Positions 1-13,800 of a DNA stretch of 64,000 bases are shown here, one piece after another. The position numbers and the translations under genes are program-made. This DNA is from Rotaria sordida (lineage: Eukaryota; Rotifera; Eurotatoria; Philodinida; Philodinidae): positions 1 to 64,000 of the forward strand of contig CAJNOL010000169.1 of assembly GCA_905250125.1 (NCBI GenBank). The letters run 5' to 3'. The notes under the pieces were generated by a model that searched no databases, was not told the DNA's origin, and saw only the letters and a program-made list of their open reading frames with translations. Numbering within the stretch: position 1 is the first letter of the stretch; each line of letters begins with the position of its first letter.

Positions 1-264
1 GAATAGACTATTGAACGGTTAAATTTTGCTCTTGGATTAAAAAAAAAACTCGACTTTTACGTACATAGATTCATAACACAATAAGCAAGACAGATAGAAA
101 ATAATTCTTATAGATACAAAACTCTGATTTCAGTGCAATCAAGATGATTCATAATTCAAGACAATGTTTCGTTTAAATCACTAGTCTCAATGGAAATAAT
201 ATTTGGGATGCAAGAAGTAGCAATAAAAAAACCCTATGCCGTCTTTCATGTAGTATCGTTGCAA

Positions 265-713
265 TCAACTCATCTGACGAAGAAAAGTTCCAAATGTGAC
301 TCACCAATCGAACTGATATTTTGCTCATAATTAGGTCTCGACAACACTAGTAGAAATCTATAAATATTTGTCCTCATACGTTATTCTTCCCTATTTATAT
401 TGTAACGCATGATTATTTTTGAATATTCAATATCTCAAGCAGAACACATCGTTTTAGGCTCAAAGTTTCAAAACATTCTACTATCCATGGGACCTACGTA
501 TAGGTAAATTTCCAAGTTGAAATGTCGGAATTCAATTTTTTGAGAAATAACTTGCCAGAAATATTTCAATTTAGTAAAATTATAATAAATTGAGAACGAC
601 AGTGTATGGGGATGAACCTCTATATAGGCTTCTACTAATCTCATTGAAGTTTACTTATGGCAAAATATCAGTTCAATTGACGAGTCATACTTAGGGACCT
701 TTCCTCGTAAGAC
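265..713. repeat. Imperfect inverted repeat in ArfGAP intron
   Basis: The arm at about 265-365 is the reverse complement of about 617-713; both contain the core GCAAAATATCAGTTC and its flanks. The repeat sits in the sequence 3' of the last visible ArfGAP exon, so it is probably intronic. The rest of 1-936 is AT-rich with no coding signal. Confidence 0.7.
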
Positions 714-936
714 TATTGAACAAATTTAAATCTTTCCATGTGACAAGGAGAATTCATTGATTTGTTTGAACTAACGTTTCTAAGATAATGTTACAAACGC
801 TAAATGATTGAAAAATTACAAAAAATACAAACAATAAATATTGTATGATGGTTTCTAGTAGTTACCAATAAATAGAAAAAAAAAGTCATCATTCTCAGAA
901 GAATGCTTTCTCTAAATAGTGAATTCACTTTATTAC

Positions 937-1499
937 CTTCGTTCCATATTGTTGCGTTGCTTTTGTTGCCATGTGATAAAGTTTTTCACGATAGAGTTGA
1001 GCAGCACGACTATTATATTTTTGTTGAGTATCTTTCGTATTACAACCATGTTGTTGAAAGAATGCATCCTAATCGTAAAAAAATATTAAAAAAAAACATT
1101 TCTCTTATGATTATAACACAGTAAACACTTACAGCATTGGCATTGCCGCCAACTTGCATGGCTCTATGTAAAGAAAAATATTAAATTATAGAAATTTAAA
1201 AATTTCAATAAAATATACCGAAGTTGAAGCCATCCCCAACTTGTATCAAGATTAGTCGAACGTATAAATGATAAATGAACACCAAGACCACGATGTCTTG
1301 CTGAACAATCAATACATACGAAAACACCATAAGTAACCGATGCCCATGTTGGATTTTTAGCATCACAATCAAAACATACCTATCAAACGTTACATAATAT
1401 AAATATAAAATTCAACAATCATAGACAAACCTTATTTGCAGGAAGTGCTCTTAATCGTTTAAAAATAGTGTCAATATCAGCTTTTGTTGGATCTGCCAT
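937..1499 (-). CDS. ArfGAP2/3-type ARF GTPase-activating protein (5' exons, partial)
   Basis: Four minus-strand exons are visible: 1499-1431, 1379-1219, 1163-1133 and 1068-937, in continuous frame (131 codons). They encode an ArfGAP zinc finger: C-x2-C (CFDC), then C-x2-C (CIDC) followed by the ARHRGLGVH arginine-finger region, FIRSTNLD, and [13 protein letters not shown] helices. The order and the VHLSFIRS motif match ArfGAP2/3, which stimulate GTP hydrolysis on Arf1 in COPI coat dynamics at the Golgi. The start is M-A-D-P-T-K at 1499, just before the finger as in the family. The last exon ends at a GT donor (936-935), and no further exon is visible to the left edge, so the C-terminal half lies outside. 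The promoter faces NUP98-96. Confidence 0.85.
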
Positions 1500-1869
1500 T
1501 AGGTTATTCTTAACCTTGATGATAGTAAATTCTATTTATTTAAAAGTAAAAAGCAAATAAATTGCTAGCCAACAATTGTTCTTTATCATAATTCGTTAGT
1601 TGCATCGTCAGCAATACGCCAATTGGTTCAATGTATAAATAAATATAAATTACTAAAAATTTAAATTTCAAATATATAAGAATTTATTTTTCTATTTCAA
1701 ATAATTTTTATTTTTATTTTTGAAAAAATATCAAACGACATCTATAAAATAATTTCATTCGTTATAATGTTATCCTGTTAGGCACGAATTAAAAAGAGAA
1801 TTGAAATTATCAGACGATAAATAATTCTTCGTCATTTATATTATTGATTGAAATTTCAGGAATTTCGAA
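1500..1869. promoter_or_regulatory. Shared divergent 5' region of ArfGAP and NUP98-96
   Basis: These 370 bp separate the two head-to-head start codons and must hold both promoters unless transcription starts further out. The sequence is very AT-rich. A splice-acceptor-like TTTCAG at 1854-1859 precedes the NUP98 ATG by about 10 bp. No TATA box or other motif is convincing. Confidence 0.5.
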
Positions 1870-4800
1870 ATGTTCGGAGGTACCAGTCAATTTTCATTTG
1901 GTGGCAGTACAGCACCATCAAATCGTATGTATTTAAAATTATATGATATTTCATTTATCTTTTTTTTTATTTACTGCTTACAGCTTTTGGTGCAACATCA
2001 ACAACTACCACTGCAGCTCCGGCAACAACTGGATTTTTATTTGGCTCTACGGCTACACCAGCAGCCAGTACAGCTGCCCCTTCATTAAATTCAACATTTA
2101 CATTTGGTACTCCAACTGGAAGTGCATCAACAGCCGCACCAGCTACATCACAACCGCTTACATTTGGTACTGGTTTACAAGGTGCAACAACTATTCGTCC
2201 ATTTGGTAGTACAACTACATTTGGTAGTACACCAGCTTCTACAACACCAGCTACGGGAACAACAGGTAAAGATAAAACAACAAAATAAAATAAAATTCTT
2301 AATTTGAATTCCTTTTTTTTTAGGTTTTGGTGGAACATCTTTATTTGGTGGAACTCAACCAGCAGCTCAACCAACATCAATATTTGGTTCAACAACAACA
2401 ACATTTGGTGCTGCACAACCTACACCAACAACTAGTATATTTGGTTCAACTGTAACAGGTACAACTCAAATGGGTACAACAGTTAAATTTGAAGGTGTAC
2501 CTGGACAAGGTAAATCAGTAAATAAATTTTTTTTTGAATCAAAATATAAGGTTTTTTGTGTTTTTCTTTTCTTAGATACAATGCGTACAAAAAATAATAC
2601 ATTTCAAACAATAAATACTAAACTTCAATGTATCTGTGCAATGAAAGAATATACAAATAAATCAATGGAAGAATTACGTATGGAAGATTATCAATCAAAT
2701 CGAAAATTTCCAGCAACGCCTTCATTATTTGGTTCAACAACTTTTTCATCAACACCATTTAGTCCTGCACCATATGGCGCTAACAGTAATTTAAATCTAT
2801 TTCTTTTAAAATATATAATTATTAACATATGTTTTTTGTTTTTGTTTCTAGCAACATTTTCTGCTGCATCAACAGCACCGAGTATTTTCGGTAGTACAAC
2901 AGCTACAACCACAAGTCCATTCGGTATAATTAATCGTTTTGAATGCAAAAAAAAATTTTCTTTTCTCTCATCTAATCAAATACTTTTTTAGCTGCATCAG
3001 CAACATCAACACCTTCATTTGCATTTGGTACGAGTACAGCACCAACAACAAGTATATTTGGAACACCAGCAGCTACAACAACTAGTCCATTTGGTACGGG
3101 AACATCAACAACACCAGCAACAGGTTCAATTTTTGGTACAACACAACCAACAACAAGTATTTTTGGTTCAACAACAGCAACAAATCCATTTGGTGCTAGA
3201 CCAGCTACAACTCAACCTACATTCGGTAAAAAGAAGTCAAATTTATTTTCTAAATAAAACGATTAAATTTTCTAAGGTTTTGGAACAACAACAACAAGTA
3301 CTTCAACACCATTTTCTTTTGGATCTCAACCAGCTACAAGTGCAGGTATATTTTCTCAACCAACAACATCTACACCTTTCGGTACGACAGCTTCAACTAC
3401 TACAACAAATATATTTGGTGTTCCAACTTCTACAACAACAACTCCAGCAATGACAAATCCATTTGGTGGTCAACCAGCTACAACAAACATATTTGGTACA
3501 ACAACAAGTGCAGCTGCACCTGTATTTGGTGCTACAACAAATACACCAGCATTTACAGGCTTTGGTGCTAGTGCACCAGCAGCAACAACGACAAGTATCT
3601 TTGGTACTCCAGCTACATCAACAGCTACGACAGCTCCAATTTTTGGTGGTTTTGGTACAACAACAGCTACTCCAGCTGCAACACCATTTTCATTTTCATC
3701 AACAGCAACAAGTGCTGCACCGACTCTATTTGGTACATCGGCACCAGCAACAACAACTTCATCAATTTTTAATCCTCAACCATTTACTGGTTTTAGTTTT
3801 AATCAAGCTCAACCAGTAGCATCAATGGCAGCTCCATCATTTGGTTTTTCTGCACCATTTGGATCAACAACAACAACAGCAGCAGCAGCAACAACAGGTT
3901 TTGGTGCACCAACAAATATTACTCAAACACAAATTCAACAATCAATACCATTAGTACAACAAAGATTTCTTGCTGCATCACTTCTTGATCCATTTGCTAG
4001 TCGTGGAAAAAAAGATTTCAATAATATTGATCAAATAAAACCACCAACTGATTTAATTGTTGTTTCAACTTCATCAGTAACACCAACAACAGTTACAACA
4101 TCAACATCATCACCAGTAACATTACCTTTACAATCAACTTCACGTAAAACATCTTCAGCTCGTCCATTAGTTGATATTCGTTTTAAATTAAAACCTGTTT
4201 CATCATTATCGTCACCAAATATAATAAATGATGAAATAAAATCACCTAATCAATCAACAACACCAACAACAGGACAAATCAAAAGTCCATTAACAGCTGA
4301 TTTTAGTGAAGAAGAAGAACTTCTTTTAATTGGAAGAAATAAAATGTCAAAATTACGTTTATCAAATGATTTTATTGATTCATCATTTCAATCTGAATCT
4401 ATTCGTTCACTTTATCCATTAAGACGTCTTGCTGAACTTGAAACATTAGCTAATATGAATAATAATACAAATATTCTATCAACTGTTCATACCATACCAT
4501 CATCAACATCATCTACAACAACAACAATTGATACTGCTTCAGCTCATGTTTCATCAACAACTGTTAATAATGAACAAACTTTAAATCCAGGAAGTAGGTT
4601 TATTTTAAATAGGAAAGATGCCGACAGATTTAATGGTCTCTCCTAAACCAAAATGCCATACATATGCTTTTATAGAGAAAATTCTGGCGCATTGTATGAT
4701 ACACAAGAAATTAAGTTTTAGAGAAATTTTGATGTGCTAAAGATCAATATGTTGATTACAATCCGTGTGGCACATTATAGGATCCTCATAGACATTTTGA

Positions 4801-7800
4801 TCTCTAAGATGAACGTGTACAAATTTTATTTTTAAATTCAATTCGATACAGTCATAGGTGTTGTTCTTCGATTTTCTATAATCAATAGTTTTCATCATTG
4901 CTTTCTTCATACTTAAAAATGATTCCTTTTGTAAAGTCTAAGTTATTTCTTGACTATATGATATTACACTATTTCATATGATAATATCTTTTGAAATACC
5001 AGGAACTTATTGTCAACTTGCAAGATTGTCCTCTAGAATAGTCTATTTTCTTATATGAATGGATCGGTGTATTGACGATATTTTAACAGTAATCAACGGT
5101 CCTATTAAAAATTTTGATATATCAATATTCAATACAGCATCCTTGATGAACTGATATGAATAACTTTTTTTTATAAATGGAAAAACAGTTTTCCATCTCC
5201 AGACTCCTGGAGGGGGTACAAGAATATGGAAAAATTTATTTTTGAAATGAGCATAAGATATTTATAAATTCTTGTAGTGTTTCAGGCGTAAATCAAACTT
5301 GAATACTCGAAATATAAATTTGAAAAAGCATTAACAAAAAATAACAGACCTCTTTCTTGCAATTCTATACTTGTGCTCCTCTCCAGGGATCTGAATGTCA
5401 AACCTTTTTTTTGCGTTAATGAAGGAGTTATTTAAATCAGTCCATCCGGAATAATGTGCTGATAATTAATGCATAAAAATTTTGAATAGAACTGCTGAGT
5501 AATGTTAAAATATCATCAATATACTGGCTCTTTCATATAGAAAAATAGGCTATTCTTGAGAATAATCTTGCAAGTTGACAATGAATCACTGTTGTTCCGA
5601 AAGATATTATTTCTAAAACATAGAGCTTGATAATGTGCAATTTTTTAGAAGGTTTTTTCGTTGGTAGTCATGTGTTCTATAGCACAGAATTGAGCATACT
5701 GAAATATCATGTAGTCCAGAAATAACCTAGATCCTAGAAAAAGAAACATCTTTAAGTATGAAAAAAGCAACGATGAAAACTATTGATTATAGAATATTGA
5801 AGAACACCTATAACTGTATCGACTTAAGTTTTAAAAAGATTTCCTTACGATTATCTGAGAACATTGTAGACATTAAAATGTCGATGAATATTCCATAATA
5901 TCCTTCATGCATTATAACTAGTGTATTGACTCTTAGTGCATGAGAACTTCCATAAAACTTGATTTCTTATATAGCATTGTAGTTCAGGATAGATCACCAA
6001 ATCCGACGAGATCCTTTCTATTCAAAAAACATTGAACAATGTTTTGCAAATTTTTTGTTTTTACTTTTTAGATGGCAATCGTGGAATGTTACCTCTTCAT
6101 CATTCAACTCCACTTATTGTTCATAAACAACCATCACCTTCAATATCTCATCCATCAACAACACTTGTTCAATCACCAACATCTCTTCCTCCACCATCAA
6201 CAACACCACCACCTCCATCATCAATATCAACTAGTTCAATTCAACGAACAAAATCTTCACATGATTATGATAATACAAACATAATAAAATCAAATGCTAG
6301 TTCTAATGCTTATCAGTTACCAAAATTAACACGTGAATATTATTATATGAAACCATCTATGTTAGAATTAAAATCATCATTTAATGATCAAGGTCAATGT
6401 ATTGTTAAACAATTTTCAGTTGGACATGAAAAATATGGTTCAGTAACATTCTATGGTCAAATTAATGTTGCCGGTCTTGATCTTGATCGAATTAGTAAAA
6501 AAAACAAACGAAACTTTTTGTAATTTAAATTCTATAAATGTTTATTTTTTTTCTTCATTTAGTTGAAATTGATCGTCATGAAGTAACAGTTTATCCTGAT
6601 GATAATAATAAACCACCTGTTGGTAAAGAATTAAATATTCCAGCTCGTATAACATTACATGGTGTTTATCCAATTGATCGAACAACACGAAAAGAAATAA
6701 CTGATATTGAACGTATTAAAGCTATGAATTATAGTGATTATTTACGTGAAGTAACAAAAAAATTTGATGGAGAATTTATTAATTATACTGTAACTGATGG
6801 TTCATGGACATTTACGGTAAAACATTTTACACGTTATGGTCTTGATGGTAGTGAAGATGATTTTGTTGTTATTACTAAACAACCACAACAAAAAGTAACA
6901 AAACCAATTAATTCAAATTTTCTTGATCAAACAATCGCATTAAATGATACATATGCATTATCACCACCAAAATCTCAATCAATGGATATGGAAGAAAAAG
7001 AAAATACAACATCATTAATTACACAACAACAACAACAAAACGTTCGTTTGACAAATCAATCATTAATTGGTTTAAGACCAGATGATGTTGAACAATTAGT
7101 ACAATCAATGTTTTGTGATGATGATGAAGATGATTTTGATGGTTTTCAACCCGTAAATGGTAACAATAAATAAATCATCTATTATTTCATTCTTTTTTTG
7201 TCTTTTTTTCTTTTTTTCTAGATCAAATGACTACATCAACAAAAATTATTACTTCCGATAATCGATCAATTCTAATCACTCATGGTAAAACAATTCTTAT
7301 ATGTCAATCGAATTATTATAGTTTTTCTTTTAGAACCATTAATTGAAAAACATACTACGATGGAACAAGATAAAACTCAACTAACATTTAATGCTCCAAT
7401 AAAACCTATACGTGAACGTGTTTATTCAAAATTACCACAAAATATTGCAAAGATTCGAGGAAAATATTTTCGAACAAATTTTTCACATTATCTTCAATAT
7501 GGATCAATTGATAGTAAAACCAAAAAAGAAAAGACAATTTTACGAATACAATTTTTATATTAATATGTTGACTTTTTTCTTTTAGCTTTAAATGAAACAC
7601 GTATTTTACTTCAAATACCAATGAATTTTAATGAACAAACAAATGATGAATTAGAAAATTTCTTAGAAATTTATTTTTCATCATGTGTACAACAAATTGA
7701 AGAAAATTCAGACATGCCTTATTTTCAAGTTCGTCAAGATCCAGATGTTGTACAACGATTTATTGAATTTTATACAAAAGTTTTAGATGAAAGTAAGCTC

Positions 7801-10800
7801 AATGAATAGAACATTTAAATAGTGATATGTTCGAAACAAACGGCATCATATATTTTAATCAAGATGTATAATAATAATAATCATTTTGGATTAAGCATTT
7901 TTTTTTAATTTTAATAAATTCTTTTTTCAATCAACATACTTTGTTGGATATAATAACTGTAAGATTCTGAATGTAGATTGATGAGGAGATTGAACAATAA
8001 ATTTATTTTCAAAAAAAATCCAATTAGCGCAATCCCTACGGAATGAAGATGCGCAACACATTGTAGCTGTTGTTGCTAATTATAGAGAAATTATTTTATT
8101 CCATTTATCTTGGCACAGATTTATTCATTATCGTTTTACTTAATCCTTCAGAAATGTGATCAGGAAGTAGTTCATATATTTATTAGAAGAAGATGTTATT
8201 ATTATACGGTCTTTGATCGTATATCAACAATGTTTGTCACATTGCGGGAAGTTCAGATTTTTACCTCTATACCTCAACACTCCTTTTATATCGTGTTTCA
8301 CAAAAGATTACACTAGATTATTTGTAAAGAGATTCAAGAACATAGATATTGATGTCAAGTGAGGCATTCCGATTAGAGGCGATTCCCTCCCCCCCAAATG
8401 TCCGACTTTCTGCAAATGTTTTACAGTTTTATGGTAACTTTGGGCGGTAACCGTATTTTGAAACACCATTCGCCTTTCTCTGGTGGAAAGTGGCATGAAA
8501 ATCAGCAGACAATGTCGTTACGAGGTGAATCGGATCGGGGAAGAACGGTCTGGTAACAGCAACTCCTCTGTTGTGGATCTCGGTGGGTTTCGTTCTCTGG
8601 TCACCGTTTCTAGCATTTCGTGAATGAAAACTCTTTCTGGCGAATTTTCAGTCTTCCTACCTCTAGAAAATATCGACAAACCTGTTCCCAATTCTCTAGT
8701 GCGTCTGTGTTTAAAATAAATTTGATACATATTGACGTCAACTTTCACCGCATATTCAATAGTAATTCAGATTGCACTGAACTGACGAAGTACGCTGTTC
8801 AGGTGCCAAATCGCTTTTCGACCGAAACAATGCTCATTTGATGAGTACTAGTGAGCAATAGAAAAGTCTAGAGTGGTTTGATTTTCTGGCCCTTTGTTCT
8901 TAAGATTTCGAGATTTTAGTGAATTTTTCAACAAAAATCTGTGACCTCCTCAGGTAACATGAAAAATCGAGTTTCGACTTCAAGTTTTGCATGACCAAAA
9001 TTGTTAATGAGATTAGTTGATTTTGCAACTAGTATTTTACGTTGTGAAGATGTAAATATATGAACAAAATTTGCTTTTACACATGAGAAAATTTCTCATA
9101 TTGAATATCTCAGGATATGAAATACTAGAAAAGTTACAACTTTCGCAATGAACTAATCTTATTGAGGACTTTGTTCATGCACGGGTTTGACGTCGAAAGT
9201 CGATTTTCTACGTAATTTGAGGGAGATCATAGCTTTTAGTTGAAAAACCCAGTAAAATTTCGATATCGCAAGAACGAAGGCCTGGAAAATCAAACCATTT
9301 TATACTTTTCTATTACTCACAAGTACTCATAAAAAGAACCTGATCTCGGTCGAAAAGCGATTTGACATCTGGAAAGGTTCTCTCGTGAAATAAAAAAATT
9401 TCCATTGAATTCAGTCTTTTCATATGTCTTTTGTTTTTTTTTGCACGAAATTTCTCTTTTGGTTAAAGGTAAATTCTCTGCCAAAAATGTTTTCACCATT
9501 GTTCTCATCAGAAAATTTCTAAATTGATTTGATAATATAATTTATTAATACTTTTTTTCTGTATCGCATAGAAAATATGGACGATAATAATTCACTCCAA
9601 TCATTAACTGATTATTCATTACAAGTTTTTGAATTATGTCGTTTATTATGGGGACCTATTGCAACACCAACAAATACTCAAATAATTAATCAAGCTTATT
9701 TTGACGAGCAAAAACGACGTCATATGTTATCTAATTGGTTACATCAATGTATATTAAGTCAACCACAACAACAGGTAAGTCAAATATTTGATATGACTTT
9801 TAATATTTCTATTTTGATATTATTTTCTAGCAATGGATAATGCAAAATTGTGAATTATTATCCCGTGGTCTTTTTAATGATTGTGTAAAATTTGCACAAG
9901 ATGAAGGTGATCTTCGATTAGCAGCACTTGTCCATGCTGCATCGGGTAGTAATAATGTTCGTGATATTCTTCGTCATTGTGTACATGAAGATGTAAGTTA
10001 TTCTCAATAGGTTTTTTTCCTTCTCTATTTGATTTTTTTTTTCGTTTAGATTGTTGATATTTATACAAAAGATTTTCAAAGAACTATTGCAATTTTATCT
10101 GGTGAATTTATTGTAAAAGGTCATAATTTAGTTGATCAAAATCGAACTATTTATTGGCAAATGGCATTAGCATTACATCTTTGGTAATTAAAAATCGATT
10201 TGACAACGAAGAAATGGATTGAAATGAAAGAAAATAGATACAGTATAACGTTTAATTCTAAGTATAGCCCTAGAATTTTGAAATCAGTCAACTGACGTTG
10301 CCAGTCAAAACAAAACATTTTCCTAATATTGACTTGATATCTTCGTGTTGTTTCAACACAGAAATGCATATTGTTACTAATATGAGTATGATCGAATATC
10401 TTCTATGTGTCGATTCATTAAAGATTGATCGAAATTCAGCAAATTTATTTGGTATGTCTCGAGAAAAATCTTTTGATGTTGCAATGAAATTGTCTAGAAG
10501 AACTGATCAATTGTAATTGATTTTTGTGAAACATGATCTGAATGGAGTGTTGAAGTATGTATAGAGATAAAAATTTGAACCTTCTCCCCTTCCCACAAAC
10601 CGTGACGTACGTTATTGTTATACAATGACAGACCTTATATTAATAATATCTTATTATAAAAAATGAACTACTTTCTTATTTCATTTTTGAAGGATTGCAT
10701 GTAACAATGGCGAAGAAATGTGTCCCAAGACAAATAGACTAAAACAATCTTCCTATGATTAGCAATAGAAGTTATATCGTGTTCTACACTGTAATCTCGC

Positions 10801-13800
10801 AGGAATTGCACTAACAGGTTTTTTTTGTATAAAATGGACTAGTTGAACTTAAAGTTTAATAAAAAGAAAAATTTTCACGACATCATTCCAAAAATAGTCG
10901 TTATATCCTGTAAAAATCCATAAAGTGAATTATCTGTTTTCAAATATCAATGACAGTCGATCAATAGTTACTGTCATTCAGAAGAGAATAGAGTCAATTG
11001 TTGTACTACTATTCATTTCAAAATATTATATGTTTCACTGTTTTTTGAATAACTTTTAATAGAAACATTATAGAAATCTGCAGATTTCACCATTCAAGAG
11101 AGAATGGTCCACGAATATTGGAGTATATCAAAATTTGATTGATCAGTAATTGACCAATCAAATGAGTTCTTGACAGAAATTTTCAATAACTATATTCTAA
11201 AGCTGTTCTCTTTTTGATTTACGCAAGGCCAACATTCCTAGCTTGCTCCATTCGAGAGTTATAAGACTTTTCCTGAGATCTTCGATCTTACTCAACTGAC
11301 CTGTGATCACCAGGACAAGGAGCTAGGCATGGATAATTTATCATGCTGAGTTGAATGGTGATATTTGTTTTTAGATCCAACATGATTTGACTCTGTTATC
11401 TCAATATTTTCGAAATATCGACTTGTTCATTACATGGAGACTGATTGTGGAATTTTAGAAATATTGAGATAACAGAATCAGATCATTTTAGATCTAAAAA
11501 CAAAATATCACCATTTAATTCAGCAGGATGAATTATCCCTACCTAGCTGATTTTCGTGGTGGTCATAGGTCAATTGGCTAAAATTGATAATCTCAGGAAC
11601 AGTCTTATAACAGCAAGTTAAGAATGTCAGCATTGCGTAAATCGAAAGGAAAATAGTGTCAGAATGTTGTTTTCAAAAATCTTCATCAAGAACTCACTTA
11701 ATTGGTCAGTCGCTGATCAATCAAATTTCGATACACTTGATTAACCCTGAGTCTTCTCTCTTGACCGGTGAAAATCACAGGTCTCTAGGATATTCCGATC
11801 AACAGTTATTCAAAAACCTGTGGAGTGCATTATATATATATATATGGAAATGAATAATAGAATCGAAAATTCTATTATTATTTATTATTTTTGTGTAGGT
11901 TTGCTAATTCTTCATCCGATTCGATTTCAACTATTGTTCGTGATTTTGAAACAGCATATCAAGATCATTATTGGCTTGAACCAATAGCTCATTATGGAAA
12001 TACTAAAGCTCTTGATCTTCGTTGGAAATTATTAAAACTTTATACTGATGATACATATCCAATTGATAATATATTTGATGTTAATTCATATACTCAAAAT
12101 GTATTTGATTATCGACTAAGGTAAAAATAAGTTGTTCTATTTTGTTGTTGTTTTTTCTTCTCATAAAACTATTTTATATTTTTAGTTGGATGTTATATAT
12201 AACACTTCAATCATTAGGTAGTTATCCATTATCAACTGAGAATGATGCATGTTTACATGTTAATTTTGCTCGACAACTTGAAAATCTTGGCTTTTGGCAA
12301 TTAGCAATATTTGTATTACTTCATATTAATGAACCAACGAAGTAGATAAATTGATATTTTGTTTTTCGGAAAAAAAAGAAAATTTTATTGTGTTTTTTTT
12401 TCTTCTAGTCGAAGAAGAATAGTTAATGAATTTCTTCATCGTCATGTAACATCAAATATAGATTTAACACAAGATGAACAAACACTAGTTGATAAATATA
12501 ATATTCCAATAAATATGATTTTATCAACTAAAGCACAACGAGCTGAATATGATAAACAATGGATGAATGCTGTTCGTCTTTGGATTGATGCAAAACAGTG
12601 GAGAAAAGCACATGATACTTATTGCTATTATGTTTTTCATGATACACTTTTAAAAGGTTTTATTAGTCTTTGTTTGTTCTTATTTATATACACAGTTAAT
12701 CTTATTTTTTTCTTAGGAGATTATGAATTTGCAAAAGATGTATTAGATGTATTAGATCATCAACGAGCGCATATTGCACATTGGAGTAGACGCGGTGGTT
12801 TTGCAAGACAATATATTGATTTATTGATTATTTTTGACAAAATTAGACATGGACAAGTATGTAAAATATACATGAATACATTTTAAATTAAGACTCATGA
12901 TACTATAGTTAGCATAAATCATCGAAATGATCTTTTTAAAATTAGCACTGTCATTTCTCCTTCTACTATAATTTTATTTCAAAAGTACACTAAAATCATA
13001 CCTCGTGAATTATGACTAGACGCCATCATTCTTCAATCAGAAATTCAATAGAATAAGAAAACTTGACCACAATAAATATCGTATAGGGAGATCATTACTT
13101 TAAAGTTAAAATAACAAATATGATAAAAAGAGAACTATTAAGATCAAGTTTGTTGGATTCCGCTAACATCTTGTCTCGTGGTTTCGATGTCGAAAAAATA
13201 TCGCTTTGAACTGTTGAACCTCATTCGCATATGTCTAGTCTTCACATATTGCAACAAAACTGATGATGGACTATTCTTCTTGGATTAAAGCTACGCCATT
13301 CTATTTCTCATTTTTTATTCTTATGTGGGCATTTTCTTCCGACAGAGGTTGTTCACAGTTGATAGTTTCTATAGATAACAGGTAATAGTTTCATTCTCAA
13401 ATGAAAGAGCCAACATTTGTTTTAATAAATTTAACTTGTCATCTCGATATTTACGTCAAAGAGAAAACAGACAGTATTTCATGATCGCAAGAATGACACT
13501 TAGAGATGTATGTGACCAAGTCTTTTTAGTTCTGATCTCGATAACTTCTTTTCTAGTGGTCTAGTTTCGAGGAGACTATTCCAGAATTTATTCATATTAC
13601 ATCTAAAAATATTTGTCAATACTGATTTTTGCTTTATTTACGGTAGAACTAGCTAAATTGATAGCTGCCATTTGAGCTCATATTGAGTTCACAAGGAAGT
13701 TTTGGTAAGACTAGAAAAATTCAAAAAGGATTCGTGTCTATGGATCTCTGGGGCCAAGCTATGATCGTTTCGCTGAATTTTCAATTCAGCTTTAGATGTT

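Noticed and set aside
8308-8748. GC-richer patch with ORFs on both strands
   Set aside because: No recognisable protein or repeat-border motif; intronic and probably a decayed insertion.
10298-10516. 72-aa ORF inside a NUP98-96 intron
   Set aside because: No similarity to NUP96, wrong phase for both neighbours, and the exons join cleanly without it.
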